Shown: positions 26,426 to 34,890, counted from the first letter of the stretch. The stretch is DNA of 53,195 nt from Streptomyces sp. MMG1533 (GCF_001279775.1 NZ_LGDG01000263.1:1-53195); one strand, 5' to 3'. A program made the numbers and translations. The notes: a model not told the origin generated them from the sequence alone.

Positions 26426-27136
26426 GTGGACGAGACAGCCCCGCAGAAGGGCACCGTGACGCAGCGCGCCATCGAGCAGATCAAGGCGATGATCGGCGAG
26501 GGGCGGCTGGAGCCCGGCCAGCGTCTGCCGACCGAGCGCGATCTGGCGGTCCAGCTGGGCATCTCCCGCAGTTCGATGCGGGAGGCGATCCGCGCCCTCA
26601 CGGTGCTGGGCGTGCTGGAGGCCCGGCACGGGTCGGGCATCTACGTCACCCAGCTCGAGGCCGGCGACCTGCTGGAGACCTTCGGCGTGGTCGCCGATCT
26701 CTCCCGCGGCCCGCGCCTGGTGGAACTCCTCGAGGTGCGCCGCATTCTGGAGTCGACGGCGACCGCGCTGGCCGCGGCCCGGATCACCCCGGACCAGCTC
26801 GCGGAGGTCGAGAAGCACCTGACGGCGATGAACGCCACCGAGGACCCGGAGGTGATCCTCGCCCACGACCTGGCCTTCCACCGCGAGATCGCCACGGCCG
26901 CCGGCAACGAGACCATGGCCGCCATCCTGGACGGCCTGTCCTCCCGCACCTTCCGCGCCCGCGTCTGGCGCGGCTACCAGGAGGAGGGCGCCTTCGCCCG
27001 CACCCGCCGCGAACACGCCGCGATCCACCGCGCGCTGGTCGCCCGCGACCCGGAGGCGGCGCGGGCGGCGGCGGCCGCGCATGTGGGAGAGGTGGAGCAG
27101 TGGCTGCGCTCCCAGGTGGCGGACAATGTCCGCTGA
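26426..27136 (+). CDS. FadR-subfamily GntR transcriptional regulator
   Basis: A 236-aa repressor-type protein from a GTG start. The winged helix-turn-helix covers about 10-75: TQRAIEQIKAMIGEGRLEPG, RLPTERDLAVQLGISRSSMR and VLEARHGSGIYV. The C-terminal FCD domain (about 95-230) has the metal-ligand pattern of the family: Asp and His in AHDLAFHREI, His in REHAAIHRAL and His in AAHVGEVE. Such regulators bind a small acid or sugar ligand in the FCD pocket and release DNA. It is divergent from the fucose operon with a consensus operator between them, so it is the probable local regulator and autoregulator. Confidence 0.93.
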   Translation: MDETAPQKGTVTQRAIEQIKAMIGEGRLEPGQRLPTERDLAVQLGISRSSMREAIRALTVLGVLEARHGSGIYVTQLEAGDLLETFGVVADLSRGPRLVELLEVRRILESTATALAAARITPDQLAEVEKHLTAMNATEDPEVILAHDLAFHREIATAAGNETMAAILDGLSSRTFRARVWRGYQEEGAFARTRREHAAIHRALVARDPEAARAAAAAHVGEVEQWLRSQVADNVR

Positions 27137-27182
27137 ACACGGGTCGCGGGACGCCTGATCAGGGGCTGGGGGACGCTGCGGT

Positions 27183-27938
27183 ATGGAGATCGAGCCGGTC
27201 ACCCCGTCCACACCACGGCCCGTGCGACGGCCCACGCTGGTGCAGGGCTGGCATGAACTGACCTTCCTGCACTGGCCGGTGGAGCCGGAACGGGTGGCGG
27301 GGCTGCTGCCGGCCGGCACCCGCCCGGACACCCTGGACGGCGTCACCTACGTCGGGCTGGTCCCGTTCCTGATGCGCGGCGTCGGCCTGGGACCGGGGCC
27401 TGGCCTGCCCTGGCTCGGCACGTTCTGCGAGACGAACGTACGGCTGTACACGGTGGACGACCAGGGCCGACGTGGCGTCGTGTTCCGGTCGCTGGACGCG
27501 GCCCGCCTGCTTCCCGTACTGGTCGGCCGGCTCGGGGTCCGCCTGCCCTACACGTGGTCGGCGATGCGCCTGCGCCGCACGGGCGATGTGATCACCTACA
27601 GCTGCCGACGGCGGGGCTCCGGGGACGGCGGGTCGGCGAGCCGTGCGCAGGTGCGCACCGGGCGGCCGATCGCGGAGCCCACACCGCTGGAACACTTTCT
27701 GACCGCCCGGTGGGGTCTGCACGTCTCGTGGCACGGTCGCACCGTGCACCTGCCGAACGAGCACGCGCCGTGGCCGCTGCACCGGGCCGAGTTGCTCGAC
27801 CTGGAAGACGATCTGGTCACGGCCGCGGGCCTGCCGCGCATGACCGGGCCGCCGGTCAGTGTCCTCTACTCGCCGGGCGTCACCGTGCGGTTCGGCGTCC
27901 CCTCTCCCCTGTCACAGCCGGCCGGTCGGGGCCGATAG
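27183..27938 (+). CDS. DUF2071 (YqjF-like) protein
   Basis: A 251-aa soluble protein. Typical DUF2071 signatures: LVQGWHELTFLHWPVEPERV near the N-terminus, LLPAGTRPDTLDGVTYVGLV, FLMRGVGLGPGPGLPWLGTF and CETNVRLYTVDDQGRRGVVF, followed by FRSLDAARLLPVLVGR and a C-terminal LHVSWHGRTVHLPNEHAPWP. Family length is about 230-260 aa. It is related to acetoacetate-decarboxylase-like folds, but no biochemical role is established. It starts 46 bp after the FadR-type gene on the same strand and may be read with it, though a functional link is not evident. Confidence 0.9.
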   Translation: MEIEPVTPSTPRPVRRPTLVQGWHELTFLHWPVEPERVAGLLPAGTRPDTLDGVTYVGLVPFLMRGVGLGPGPGLPWLGTFCETNVRLYTVDDQGRRGVVFRSLDAARLLPVLVGRLGVRLPYTWSAMRLRRTGDVITYSCRRRGSGDGGSASRAQVRTGRPIAEPTPLEHFLTARWGLHVSWHGRTVHLPNEHAPWPLHRAELLDLEDDLVTAAGLPRMTGPPVSVLYSPGVTVRFGVPSPLSQPAGRGR

Positions 27939-28143
27939 ACGGTTCGTGGCCGCATCGGCCCCGACGGATGCTGTCATCCCCGGCGCAACCCGTCACGGAC
28001 GTGGTCGCATCCGCCCAGGGCACCCTCGACGACGTGGTGGCCGTCGCCGGGGTCGCCGCCGCGACCGAGCCGGGCTCCTCTGTGCCGGCCGACGCCCTCG
28101 GGAATCGGGCGCCCGTCTCCGCCGGTCGGGAGACAATGGCCGT

Positions 28144-29181
28144 ATGCGGTCATGGGGTACGGCCTGTGTCGCCGCCGTGCTGGTGCTGGTGGCCGCGACC
28201 GGCTGCACCGGAGGCGGCGACGACGGTGACGCCACGCGCACCAGCCCGTCCGCGTCCACCCGCACCGCGAGCCCGGCGCCCACCGCGACGCCCTCCCCCG
28301 CTCCCACGCCCGTCGACCCGGTGTCGATCCCGGGCCTGATCCGGCGCGAGCACAAGGGCTCCGACCTGCGGCTCGGCACCGTCCTCGCCCGTACCTCCGC
28401 CTACACCGGCTACCGGGTGACGTACGAGGCGAACGGGCTGACGATCTCGGGGCTCATGAACATCCCGACCGGCAAGGGGCCCTTCCCGGCGCTGGTCCTG
28501 GCCCACGGCTACATCGACCCCGCCGTCTACACCACCGGCCGGGGCCTCGCCCGCGAACAGGATCTCCTGGCCCGCAACGGCTATGTCGTCCTGCACACCG
28601 ACTACCGCAACCACGCGGGCTCGGACAAGGATCCCGACAACGACGTGAACCTCCGGTTCGGCTACACCGAGGACGTCATCGGGGCGGCGATGGCCCTGCG
28701 GTCGTCCGGGCGTCCGGAGATCGACGGCGACCGCATCGGGCTGCTGGGCCGGTCGATGGGCGGCGGTGTCGTCTACAACACCCTGGTGGTCGCCCCGGGC
28801 CTGTTCGACGCCGCCGTCGCCTTCGCACCGGTCAGCTCGCGACCGGAGGAGAACATCGACCACTTCCAGCGCCCCGCCGGGGACCCGATCGTCGCCGAGA
28901 TAGAGGCCGAGCACGGCAGCCCGGAGGAGAACCCGACCTTCTGGAAGGAAGTGTCGCCGATCACCTACGTGGACCGGGTGACCGAGCCGCTGCTCATCCA
29001 CCACGGCACCGCCGACGACACCTGCCCCATCGTCTGGACCCGGCGGACCGTGGCCGCGTTCGAGAAGGCGGGCAAGGACGTTCGGCTCCGCACCTACCCC
29101 GGCGAGGGCCACACCTTCTCTTCGCAGTGGCCGCGCTCGATGGACGCCACCATGGCGTTCTTCGAGCGCCACCTGCGCTGA
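28144..29181 (+). CDS. Alpha/beta-hydrolase lipoprotein (prolyl oligopeptidase/dienelactone-hydrolase type)
   Basis: A 345-aa exported enzyme. The ATG at 28144 is chosen because it begins a signal peptide with lipobox LVAATGC (Cys21). A Thr/Ser/Pro-rich linker (about 28-55) leads to an S9-like hydrolase domain. Visible features are PALVLAHGYIDP (oxyanion region), HTDYRNHAGSD, the nucleophile elbow GLLGRSMGGG, HHGTADDTCPI with the catalytic Asp, and YPGEGHTF with the catalytic His. The fold covers peptidases and esterases and the substrate is not predictable. The RBS is only moderate (GGGAG about 12 bases upstream). Its 3' end is six bases from the convergent fucosidase gene. Confidence 0.88.
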   Translation: MRSWGTACVAAVLVLVAATGCTGGGDDGDATRTSPSASTRTASPAPTATPSPAPTPVDPVSIPGLIRREHKGSDLRLGTVLARTSAYTGYRVTYEANGLTISGLMNIPTGKGPFPALVLAHGYIDPAVYTTGRGLAREQDLLARNGYVVLHTDYRNHAGSDKDPDNDVNLRFGYTEDVIGAAMALRSSGRPEIDGDRIGLLGRSMGGGVVYNTLVVAPGLFDAAVAFAPVSSRPEENIDHFQRPAGDPIVAEIEAEHGSPEENPTFWKEVSPITYVDRVTEPLLIHHGTADDTCPIVWTRRTVAAFEKAGKDVRLRTYPGEGHTFSSQWPRSMDATMAFFERHLR

Positions 29182-29187
29182 AGCCGC

Positions 29188-30723
29188 TCAGACCCGCGAG
29201 CGGTACAGCCCGAACTCCGCGATCCGTACGGCCTCCCGAGCCCCCGTCACACGGACCCGCCACCGCCGCGCCCGGACCGGCGCGGCGAGCAGCAGGATCC
29301 GGCTCGCGCCGATCGTGCCCGCCCGGGCGACCTGCGACCAGGATCCTTCGCGATGAGCCTCGACCACGAAGCTCTCCACCTGCTGGCCGTGCCGGATGTC
29401 CTCCGCCAGCCGGATCCGGTCGACCTCACGTTCCGCGCCCAGGTCGAGCGTGACCCGCCCCGGGGAGACGGTGGTGGGGGCTCCGGTCGCCAGGTTCTCG
29501 GGGAGTTCCCGGTCCACCCGCTCACGGAACTCCCGCAGCCGAACCACGTCCGCGGCGGGCAGCAACCCGTCGGTGTCCGGCGGGACGTTGAGCAGGAGCA
29601 CCGAGTTGCGACCCACGGACCGGAAGTAGATGTCCGTCAACTGCTCCACCGTCTTGGGCTGTTGGTCGGCGTGGTAGAACCAGCCGTCCCGGATGGACAC
29701 GTCGCACTCGGCGGGCCACCACTGCAGGTAGTCGGCGACCGGCTGGGCCCGGACGAGCGCATCCCGGCTGCCCATGTCGGGAGCGTCGTAGGAGAGCGCG
29801 TAGTCGGTGCGGCCGTAGTCCTTCTCCTGTACCGGTACGACGCTCCACTCGTCCTCGCGGGCCAGCCCGCCCTCGTTGCCGACCCAGCGCACGTCGGGTC
29901 CGGACACGGCGATCGCGGCGTCCGGGGCGAGTGTGCGCACCAGGGTGTACCAGCTGTCCCAGTCGTACTTCTCGACCTTGTCCGGCGGGATGTGTCCCTG
30001 GGCGCCGTCGAACCACACCTCGTCGATCGGGCCGTACTCGGTGAGGACCTCGTGGAGCTGGTTGAGCATGTGGGCGCCGTAGTCGGTGGCCTGGAGGGTG
30101 TACGTCCGCTGTGGTGTGCGGTCGTCGCCGTCGACGGGGGTGGGGATGGTGTGCTCGGTGCGGGCGCTGCCGTTGGCGTACACGCCGTGCAGGTACTGGT
30201 TCTCGTCGGCGGGCGAGATGTAGACGCCGACCTTGATGCCGTGGCGGCGCATGGAGTCGGCGAACGAGCGCAGTACGTCGCCCTGTCCGCCCTGCCAACT
30301 GCTGGACGCCACACTGTGGTCGGTGTAGCGGGAGGGGTAGAGGACGAAGCCGTCGTGGTGCTTGACGGTGAGGATGGCGAGCTTGAAGCCGCCGTCGCGC
30401 AGGGCTCTCGCCCACTGGTCGGTGTCGAGGCCGGTCGGCCGGAAGACGTCGGGGTCCTCGTCACCGGTGCCCCATTCGAGGCCGGTGAAGGTGTTCACGC
30501 CGAAGTGCAGGAACGCGGTGCGCTCCAGGCGCTGCCAGGCGATCTGCCGTGCGGTGGGCCGGACTTGGGATGCCTTGCGGACCAGGTCGGCCTCGGTGTC
30601 GTCCGGGGAGACGGGAATGCGCTGGCGGGGGTCTTCCTCCGCGGCGGACGCCGGCAGGGCCGGGACTCCGGTCACGGCGAGTGCGGTGGCGGCGGTGACG
30701 AAGAGGCGTCGGGAGACGGTCAT
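29188..30723 (-). CDS. Alpha-L-fucosidase (GH29), secreted, with C-terminal discoidin-like domain
   Basis: A 511-aa exoglycosidase. The N-terminus is a Tat/Sec-type signal (TVSRRLFVTAATALAVTG, cleavage about residue 28). The GH29 barrel covers about 50-375: TAFLHFGVNTFTGLEWG, LAILTVKHHDGFVLYPS, and the nucleophile Asp239 in DEVWFDGAQGH. It ends with SVGRNSVLLLNVPPDTDG. Residues about 395-511 form a beta-sandwich of F5/8 type C character (ATGAPTTVSPGRVTLDLG...), as in GH29 enzymes acting on glycans. It should release L-fucose from extracellular oligosaccharides. The gene lies 18 bp after the GH20 gene on the same strand, so the two form an operon. Confidence 0.93.
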   Translation of the reverse strand: MTVSRRLFVTAATALAVTGVPALPASAAEEDPRQRIPVSPDDTEADLVRKASQVRPTARQIAWQRLERTAFLHFGVNTFTGLEWGTGDEDPDVFRPTGLDTDQWARALRDGGFKLAILTVKHHDGFVLYPSRYTDHSVASSSWQGGQGDVLRSFADSMRRHGIKVGVYISPADENQYLHGVYANGSARTEHTIPTPVDGDDRTPQRTYTLQATDYGAHMLNQLHEVLTEYGPIDEVWFDGAQGHIPPDKVEKYDWDSWYTLVRTLAPDAAIAVSGPDVRWVGNEGGLAREDEWSVVPVQEKDYGRTDYALSYDAPDMGSRDALVRAQPVADYLQWWPAECDVSIRDGWFYHADQQPKTVEQLTDIYFRSVGRNSVLLLNVPPDTDGLLPAADVVRLREFRERVDRELPENLATGAPTTVSPGRVTLDLGAEREVDRIRLAEDIRHGQQVESFVVEAHREGSWSQVARAGTIGASRILLLAAPVRARRWRVRVTGAREAVRIAEFGLYRSRV

Positions 30724-30741
30724 GGGGTGGGACTCCTCGCG

Positions 30742-32577
30742 TCAGTGGGCGGTCAAGTGCCAGAGGGCGGGCGGCTGTTGGTCGGCCGGGTACTGCACGA
30801 GCGAGCCGTCGACGGCCACTCGCACGGCCATCTGCGTGATCGCGTTGACCAGGCGATAGCCGCCCTCGGCGGGTTCCAGCTCCCAGCGCTGCATGGTGTT
30901 CGCGGCGTCGCAGCTCTGCGCGGTGGCCTCGGCGCCCGGCTGGAGCGGCACGTTGAGCGTGAGCTTTCCGCCACGTATCTCCAGGCAGCCTTCGTCGGTC
31001 CGCAGGGTCGCGTAGCCGTCGGCCGTGCGCCGCACCTCGGCGTCGAAGGACCGGCCGTCCGTCTTGAAGGTGTACGTCCCGTCCGCCACCGGAACCCGGG
31101 CCAGGTCCCGCCATCCGGGCGCGTGCCCGACGGCCGTACCGCGTGCGGTGAACCCGTCGTACGTGGCGTCGGGGTGCGGGTCCCCCCAGGTGGCCTGGGC
31201 GAGGTGACGCAGGGCGGGCCACAGGGCGACGGAGACCTCGTTCTCGGTCTCGCCGCGGCCGTTGTCGGGCCAGAGGCTGATCTTCGCGCCGGTGATGCCG
31301 TCACCGGAGGCCAGTTTCTCGCCCTCGAAGCTGCGCGGGTCCCAGCTCTGGTCGTACAACCCCTCGGTGTCACTGTGGAAGCCGCCGCGGACGAGGTACA
31401 GCGCGTAGGCCGCGTTCATCAACGGGTAGCCCTGCGCGAGAAGTCGGCTCGGTTTCGTCGCCACGTTCAGCCAGTGCTCGACGGTCGTGTCCGCCGCCAC
31501 CGGCACGGTGTTGGCGCCGGTGAGACCGTCGTTCCAGATGCGCAGCTTCTTGCCCTTGGACGCGGCGTAGGCGTGGACGCGGTTGACGAAGTCGATGAAC
31601 GCGTCCTGCGGTGTGGCGCCGGGCCCGTACTTCTCCTGGGCGTACTTCAGGACCTGCGGGTACTTGGCGAAGTCGGAGCCGAGCATGTACTCGTCGGCTC
31701 CCATGTGCCAGGAGCCGGCGGTGAAGACCTGGGCGTACTCGTCGATCAGGCTGGTGTAGTAGTCGAAGGCGGCCGGCCGGGTGATGTCGAGGCGCGAGGG
31801 CTGCTTGGCGCCGTCGGAGTCGGTCAGCTGCAGATCCGGCCGGTTCTCTATCCACGGGTCCATGTGCCCCGGGGAGTTGATCTCGGGGATGATCTCGACG
31901 TGGTACCGGTCGCCGAGGGCGACGAGGCGGCGGATCTCGTCCTTGGTGTAGTAGCCCCACGTGTTGGCCTCGGGGTGGGCGTCGCTCTTCACCTTCAGTT
32001 CGAGGAGCAGCTGGTTGAGCTTGTGGTACGCCATCTCGCGGACGAGGTTCTCCAGCCAGGGCAGCGAGATGTGGATGTAGCAGGCACAGACGCCGGCCCC
32101 CCGCTCCCGGTAGCGCGGCACGTCGACGGTGCGCCCCGCCGGGATCCGGTCGCCCTGCGCGAGGAGCTGGAGGAGGGTCCGGGTGCCGTAGAAGGCTCCG
32201 GCCCCGGTCGCGCCGGTCACCGAAAGCCGCTCCCCCGCGCGGAGTTCGTAGCCCTCGTCGCCGAGCGCCGCCCGGGAAGACCGTACGTCGATAACGATGT
32301 CACCGGCGCGGGCGCCGCCGGTCACCACCGGGACCCGGCCATGACCCGCCGCCTTGAGATCGTCGGACAGGGTGGCGGCGACCCTGCGTTCGGCCGGACT
32401 GTCCGCCACCAGGCGGGTGCCGGGCCGGAAGGCGTAACTGCCGGAGGCGGGTGTCCAGTCGGACAGGGCGGGCCCGGTGACCGGCGGACCCTGCTCCTGC
32501 CGCGCGAGGGCCGGAACCGGCGCCAGGAGCAACATCAGCACCGCCATGATGCCGACCAATCTCAGCCGTTTTCTCAT
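30742..32577 (-). CDS. GH20 family hexosaminidase or lacto-N-biosidase-like enzyme, secreted
   Basis: About 611 aa from the ATG at 32577, which has GGGGAG six bases upstream; an ATG 18 bases earlier is less well placed. Signal peptide to about residue 26. An N-terminal GH20b domain (about 35-150) precedes the catalytic barrel (about 155-470). The barrel has VEIIPEINSPGHMDPWI and the acid/base pair Asp295-Glu296 in SWHMGADEYMLG. The family norm is GGDE; the ADEYM form recalls the lacto-N-biosidase/dispersin branch (from memory). The last about 100 residues resemble a ricin-type lectin (NTMQRWELEPAEGGYRLVN). It would cut N-acetylhexosamine or lacto-N-biose units from glycans. It is the promoter-proximal gene of the GH20-GH29 pair. 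Confidence 0.88.
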   Translation of the reverse strand: MRKRLRLVGIMAVLMLLLAPVPALARQEQGPPVTGPALSDWTPASGSYAFRPGTRLVADSPAERRVAATLSDDLKAAGHGRVPVVTGGARAGDIVIDVRSSRAALGDEGYELRAGERLSVTGATGAGAFYGTRTLLQLLAQGDRIPAGRTVDVPRYRERGAGVCACYIHISLPWLENLVREMAYHKLNQLLLELKVKSDAHPEANTWGYYTKDEIRRLVALGDRYHVEIIPEINSPGHMDPWIENRPDLQLTDSDGAKQPSRLDITRPAAFDYYTSLIDEYAQVFTAGSWHMGADEYMLGSDFAKYPQVLKYAQEKYGPGATPQDAFIDFVNRVHAYAASKGKKLRIWNDGLTGANTVPVAADTTVEHWLNVATKPSRLLAQGYPLMNAAYALYLVRGGFHSDTEGLYDQSWDPRSFEGEKLASGDGITGAKISLWPDNGRGETENEVSVALWPALRHLAQATWGDPHPDATYDGFTARGTAVGHAPGWRDLARVPVADGTYTFKTDGRSFDAEVRRTADGYATLRTDEGCLEIRGGKLTLNVPLQPGAEATAQSCDAANTMQRWELEPAEGGYRLVNAITQMAVRVAVDGSLVQYPADQQPPALWHLTAH

Positions 32578-32826
32578 GAGCGACTCCCCATTCATCGGAG
32601 GCCTGATGATTGGCTCGACCTCTCAGCCTGTCAATGGGGCCCGATGACGCAGAAGTTGGGCCAGTGATCGGATGACCTGCCGGGTCAATCGACGTGGTCG
32701 ACCGTCGGACCGCGAAAAGTCCAAGAAGACCGGTCCGAATGTCCAAGCGCGATCGCTCTCGACGCGGCGTCCGCTCCCGGGCAGAGTTCTCCCTACGTAC
32801 CCACCAGTAGCCTCCGAGGAGCGCCC

Positions 32827-34170
32827 GTGACCAGCTGGGTCGGCCGGACCGCCGCCGAGATCGCCGCCGCCGTACGCGAGAAGCGGGCCACGCCCCGCGA
32901 GGTGGTGGCCGAGCACCTCGCCCGGATCGAACGGCTCGACGCCCGCGTCGGCGCGTTCCGGGTGGTCCGGGCCGAAGCGGCGCTCGCCGAGGCCGACGAG
33001 GTGGCCGCGCGGGGCGACCTGGGCGAACTGCCCCTGGCGGGCGTGCCCGTGGCCGTCAAGGACAACCTCGCCGTGCGCGGCGAGAGCATGCGCATCGGGT
33101 CCGCGGCGACGCCCGAGACGCCCTCCGGGGACGACCATGTCACCGTGGCCCGGCTGCGGGCGGCGGGTGCGGTGGTCGTGGGGCTGACCAACGTGCCCGA
33201 ACTGTGCGTCTTCGGCACCTCGGAGGGCGTCCACGGCACCGCCCGCAACCCGTGGGACACCTCGCGCACCGCGGGCGGCTCGTCCGGGGGCAGCGCGGCC
33301 GCGGTCGCCGCCGGCCTGGTGCCGATCGCGCTGGGCAACGACGGGATGGGCTCCCTGCGCATACCCGCGGCCAACTGCGGCCTGGTCACCATCAAGCCGG
33401 GCCCCGGGGTGGTGCCCGCGGGCATCGGCGACGGCGACTGGTTCGGCATGTCCGAGAACGGGCCGCTCGCCACGACGGTCGAGGACGCGCGCCTGATGCT
33501 GTCGGTCCTCGCGGACACCGAAGTCGTACGGCGGGACGCGTCCGCCACGCACCGGGTCGCCGTCTCCCTGCGCAGCCCGATCGCCGGAGTCGCCGTCACC
33601 AGGCCGTATACGACCGCGGTGCGGGAGGCGGCGGAGCAGCTCATGAAGGCGGGGCACCGGGTACGCCGGGCCGATCCTCCGTACCCGCTGTCGCTGAGCT
33701 TCACGTCGCTGGCCCACTGGACGGCCGGCACCGCGGTGGACGCGCGGGGCCTCGACCGGCGGCAGCTGACGCGGCGCACCCGGGTGCACGCGACCGTGGG
33801 CCGCGGCTTCGTGAACACCGTCCGGTCCGGCGAGGGACGGGAGGCGCTGCGCCGGCGCCTGGAGCCGTTCTTCGGCGAGTACGACGTCCTGCTCACGCCG
33901 GCACTGGCCCGCCGCTCCCCCAAGGCCGCGGCCTGGCACGAGCGGGGCTGGCTGCGCAACGTCCTGGCCAACACGAACTACTCGCCGCTGACCCCGCCGT
34001 GGAACCTGACCGGCTGGCCGGCGATGTCGGTCCCGTTCGGCACCCTGCCCTCCGGCGCCCCCTGCGCCGTACAGCTGGTGGGGCTTCCGGGTTCGGAGGC
34101 GGATCTGCTGGCGGTCGCGGAGCAGTTGGAGGCGCGGCACCCGTGGCAGCGGACGGCACCTCTGGAGTAG
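32827..34170 (+). CDS. Amidase (amidase signature family)
   Basis: A 447-aa hydrolase from a GTG start. The Ser-cisSer-Lys triad is visible: Lys in LAGVPVAVKDN, the Gly/Ser-rich motif TAGGSSGGSAAAVAAG, and the nucleophile Ser in GNDGMGSLRIPAANCG. The last motif differs slightly from the usual GTDTGGSIR. C-terminal elements include YDVLLTPALA and PPWNLTGWPAMSVPFG. Family members hydrolyse aliphatic or aryl amides, or act in amidotransferases; a GatA role is unlikely without gatB/gatC next to it. It is divergent from the GH20 gene and converges on the GNAT gene, seven bases away. Confidence 0.92.
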   Translation: MTSWVGRTAAEIAAAVREKRATPREVVAEHLARIERLDARVGAFRVVRAEAALAEADEVAARGDLGELPLAGVPVAVKDNLAVRGESMRIGSAATPETPSGDDHVTVARLRAAGAVVVGLTNVPELCVFGTSEGVHGTARNPWDTSRTAGGSSGGSAAAVAAGLVPIALGNDGMGSLRIPAANCGLVTIKPGPGVVPAGIGDGDWFGMSENGPLATTVEDARLMLSVLADTEVVRRDASATHRVAVSLRSPIAGVAVTRPYTTAVREAAEQLMKAGHRVRRADPPYPLSLSFTSLAHWTAGTAVDARGLDRRQLTRRTRVHATVGRGFVNTVRSGEGREALRRRLEPFFGEYDVLLTPALARRSPKAAAWHERGWLRNVLANTNYSPLTPPWNLTGWPAMSVPFGTLPSGAPCAVQLVGLPGSEADLLAVAEQLEARHPWQRTAPLE

Positions 34171-34177
34171 AGGTGCG

Positions 34178-34660
34178 TCAGAGGGCCTTGTACATGATGT
34201 GCAGGCCCACCCTGCCGTGCCGGGGGTGTTCGTAGGCGTTCGGGACCGTGCCGAGGATCGTGAAGCCGAAGGAGGTCCACAGCTTCACGGCCGGGTTGGT
34301 CTCGACGACGGCGTTGAACACCATGCCCCGGTAGCCCTGGTCCTTCGCCGCGTCCAGGATGTGCTCGGCGAGGGCGCGGCCGATGCCCCGGCCACCCTGG
34401 TCGGGGTCGACCATGAAGCCCGCGTTGGCGATGCCGGCGGCGGGGCCGCCGTAGTTGGGGGTGAGGTAGGCGGAGGCGACGAGGGCGCTGGTGTCGTCCT
34501 CGACGACGTAGACGCGTTTGGCCGGGGCCATCCACAGGGCGCGGGCCGCCTCTTCGGAGGTGTCCGGGTCCCAGGCGTAGGTCTCGGCGGCGGCGACGAT
34601 CCGGTGCCAGAAAGGCCAGATCCGTGGCCAGTCCTCGGCCACGGCTTCTCTGATCAGCAT
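34178..34660 (-). CDS. GNAT-family N-acetyltransferase
   Basis: A 160-aa single-domain acetyltransferase, starting MLIREAVAEDWPRIWPFWHR. The acetyl-CoA pyrophosphate loop is present (DPDQGGRGIGRALAEHILD) and is followed by GYRGMVFNAVVETNPAVKLW and SFGFTILGTVPNAY, the usual last two strands. It resembles phosphinothricin/amino-acid acetyltransferases, but the acceptor is unknown. The ribosome binding site is weak, and the start codon lies inside a long inverted repeat (34658-34684). It is 56 bp downstream of the 57-aa peptide gene on the same strand, so the two may share a transcript. Confidence 0.9.
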   Translation of the reverse strand: MLIREAVAEDWPRIWPFWHRIVAAAETYAWDPDTSEEAARALWMAPAKRVYVVEDDTSALVASAYLTPNYGGPAAGIANAGFMVDPDQGGRGIGRALAEHILDAAKDQGYRGMVFNAVVETNPAVKLWTSFGFTILGTVPNAYEHPRHGRVGLHIMYKAL

Positions 34661-34684
34661 GGGCGTGAGTTTCGCACGCCCATG
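34658..34684. promoter_or_regulatory. 10-bp perfect inverted repeat spanning the GNAT start codon
   Basis: CATGGGCGTG (34658-34667) is mirrored exactly by CACGCCCATG (34675-34684) with a seven-base spacer. In the mRNA of the GNAT gene this forms a G/C-rich hairpin whose 3' arm contains the start codon. It could limit translation, or the DNA could be an operator. No clear Shine-Dalgarno lies outside it. Confidence 0.55.
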
Positions 34685-34716
34685 CTCTCGGCGATCGCGA
34701 CGGGTGCTGCCCTGGG

Positions 34717-34890
34717 TCAGTCCACGCTGGGCAGGATGTGGGGCTCGGCGAGGTCGTCCTCGTAACCGGCCAGGCGGATGGGGGCGGACCGGGCCCACAC
34801 GTCGAGGCTGCCGATCTCTCCGGGCCGGCGGCCGGCGCGCTCCGTGCGTTCCTTGGGGCGCTGTTCGCGATTCGTCTTCTCCGGTGTCAC
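34717..34890 (-). CDS. Unidentified 57-aa charged peptide
   Basis: A small gene that length cutoffs tend to miss. The GTG at 34890 follows AAGGAG at ideal spacing; the longer in-frame extension upstream has no good ribosome binding site. The product has a basic, Lys/Arg/Glu-rich N-terminal half (TPEKTNREQRPKERTERAGR) and an acidic C-terminal end (YEDDLAEPHILPSVD) joined by a short hydrophobic stretch, SLDVWARSAPIRLAG. It has no signal peptide, membrane helix or cysteines. The two-part charge layout resembles a leader plus core of some ribosomally made peptides or a small adaptor, but no modification enzyme is adjacent apart from a GNAT. I do not recognise the family. Confidence 0.65.
   Translation of the reverse strand: MTPEKTNREQRPKERTERAGRRPGEIGSLDVWARSAPIRLAGYEDDLAEPHILPSVD

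Noticed and set aside
29353..32667. Plus-strand open frame of about 1100 codons opposite the GH29 and GH20 genes
   Set aside because: It is the antisense shadow of two well-supported glycosidase genes. Long open antisense frames are normal in very G/C-rich DNA; it has no RBS and its product has no recognisable motifs.
34178..34890. Complete RiPP biosynthetic cluster around the 57-aa peptide
   Set aside because: Apart from one GNAT gene there is no radical SAM, lanthionine synthetase, YcaO, ATP-grasp, protease or exporter next to it, so a cluster cannot be claimed.
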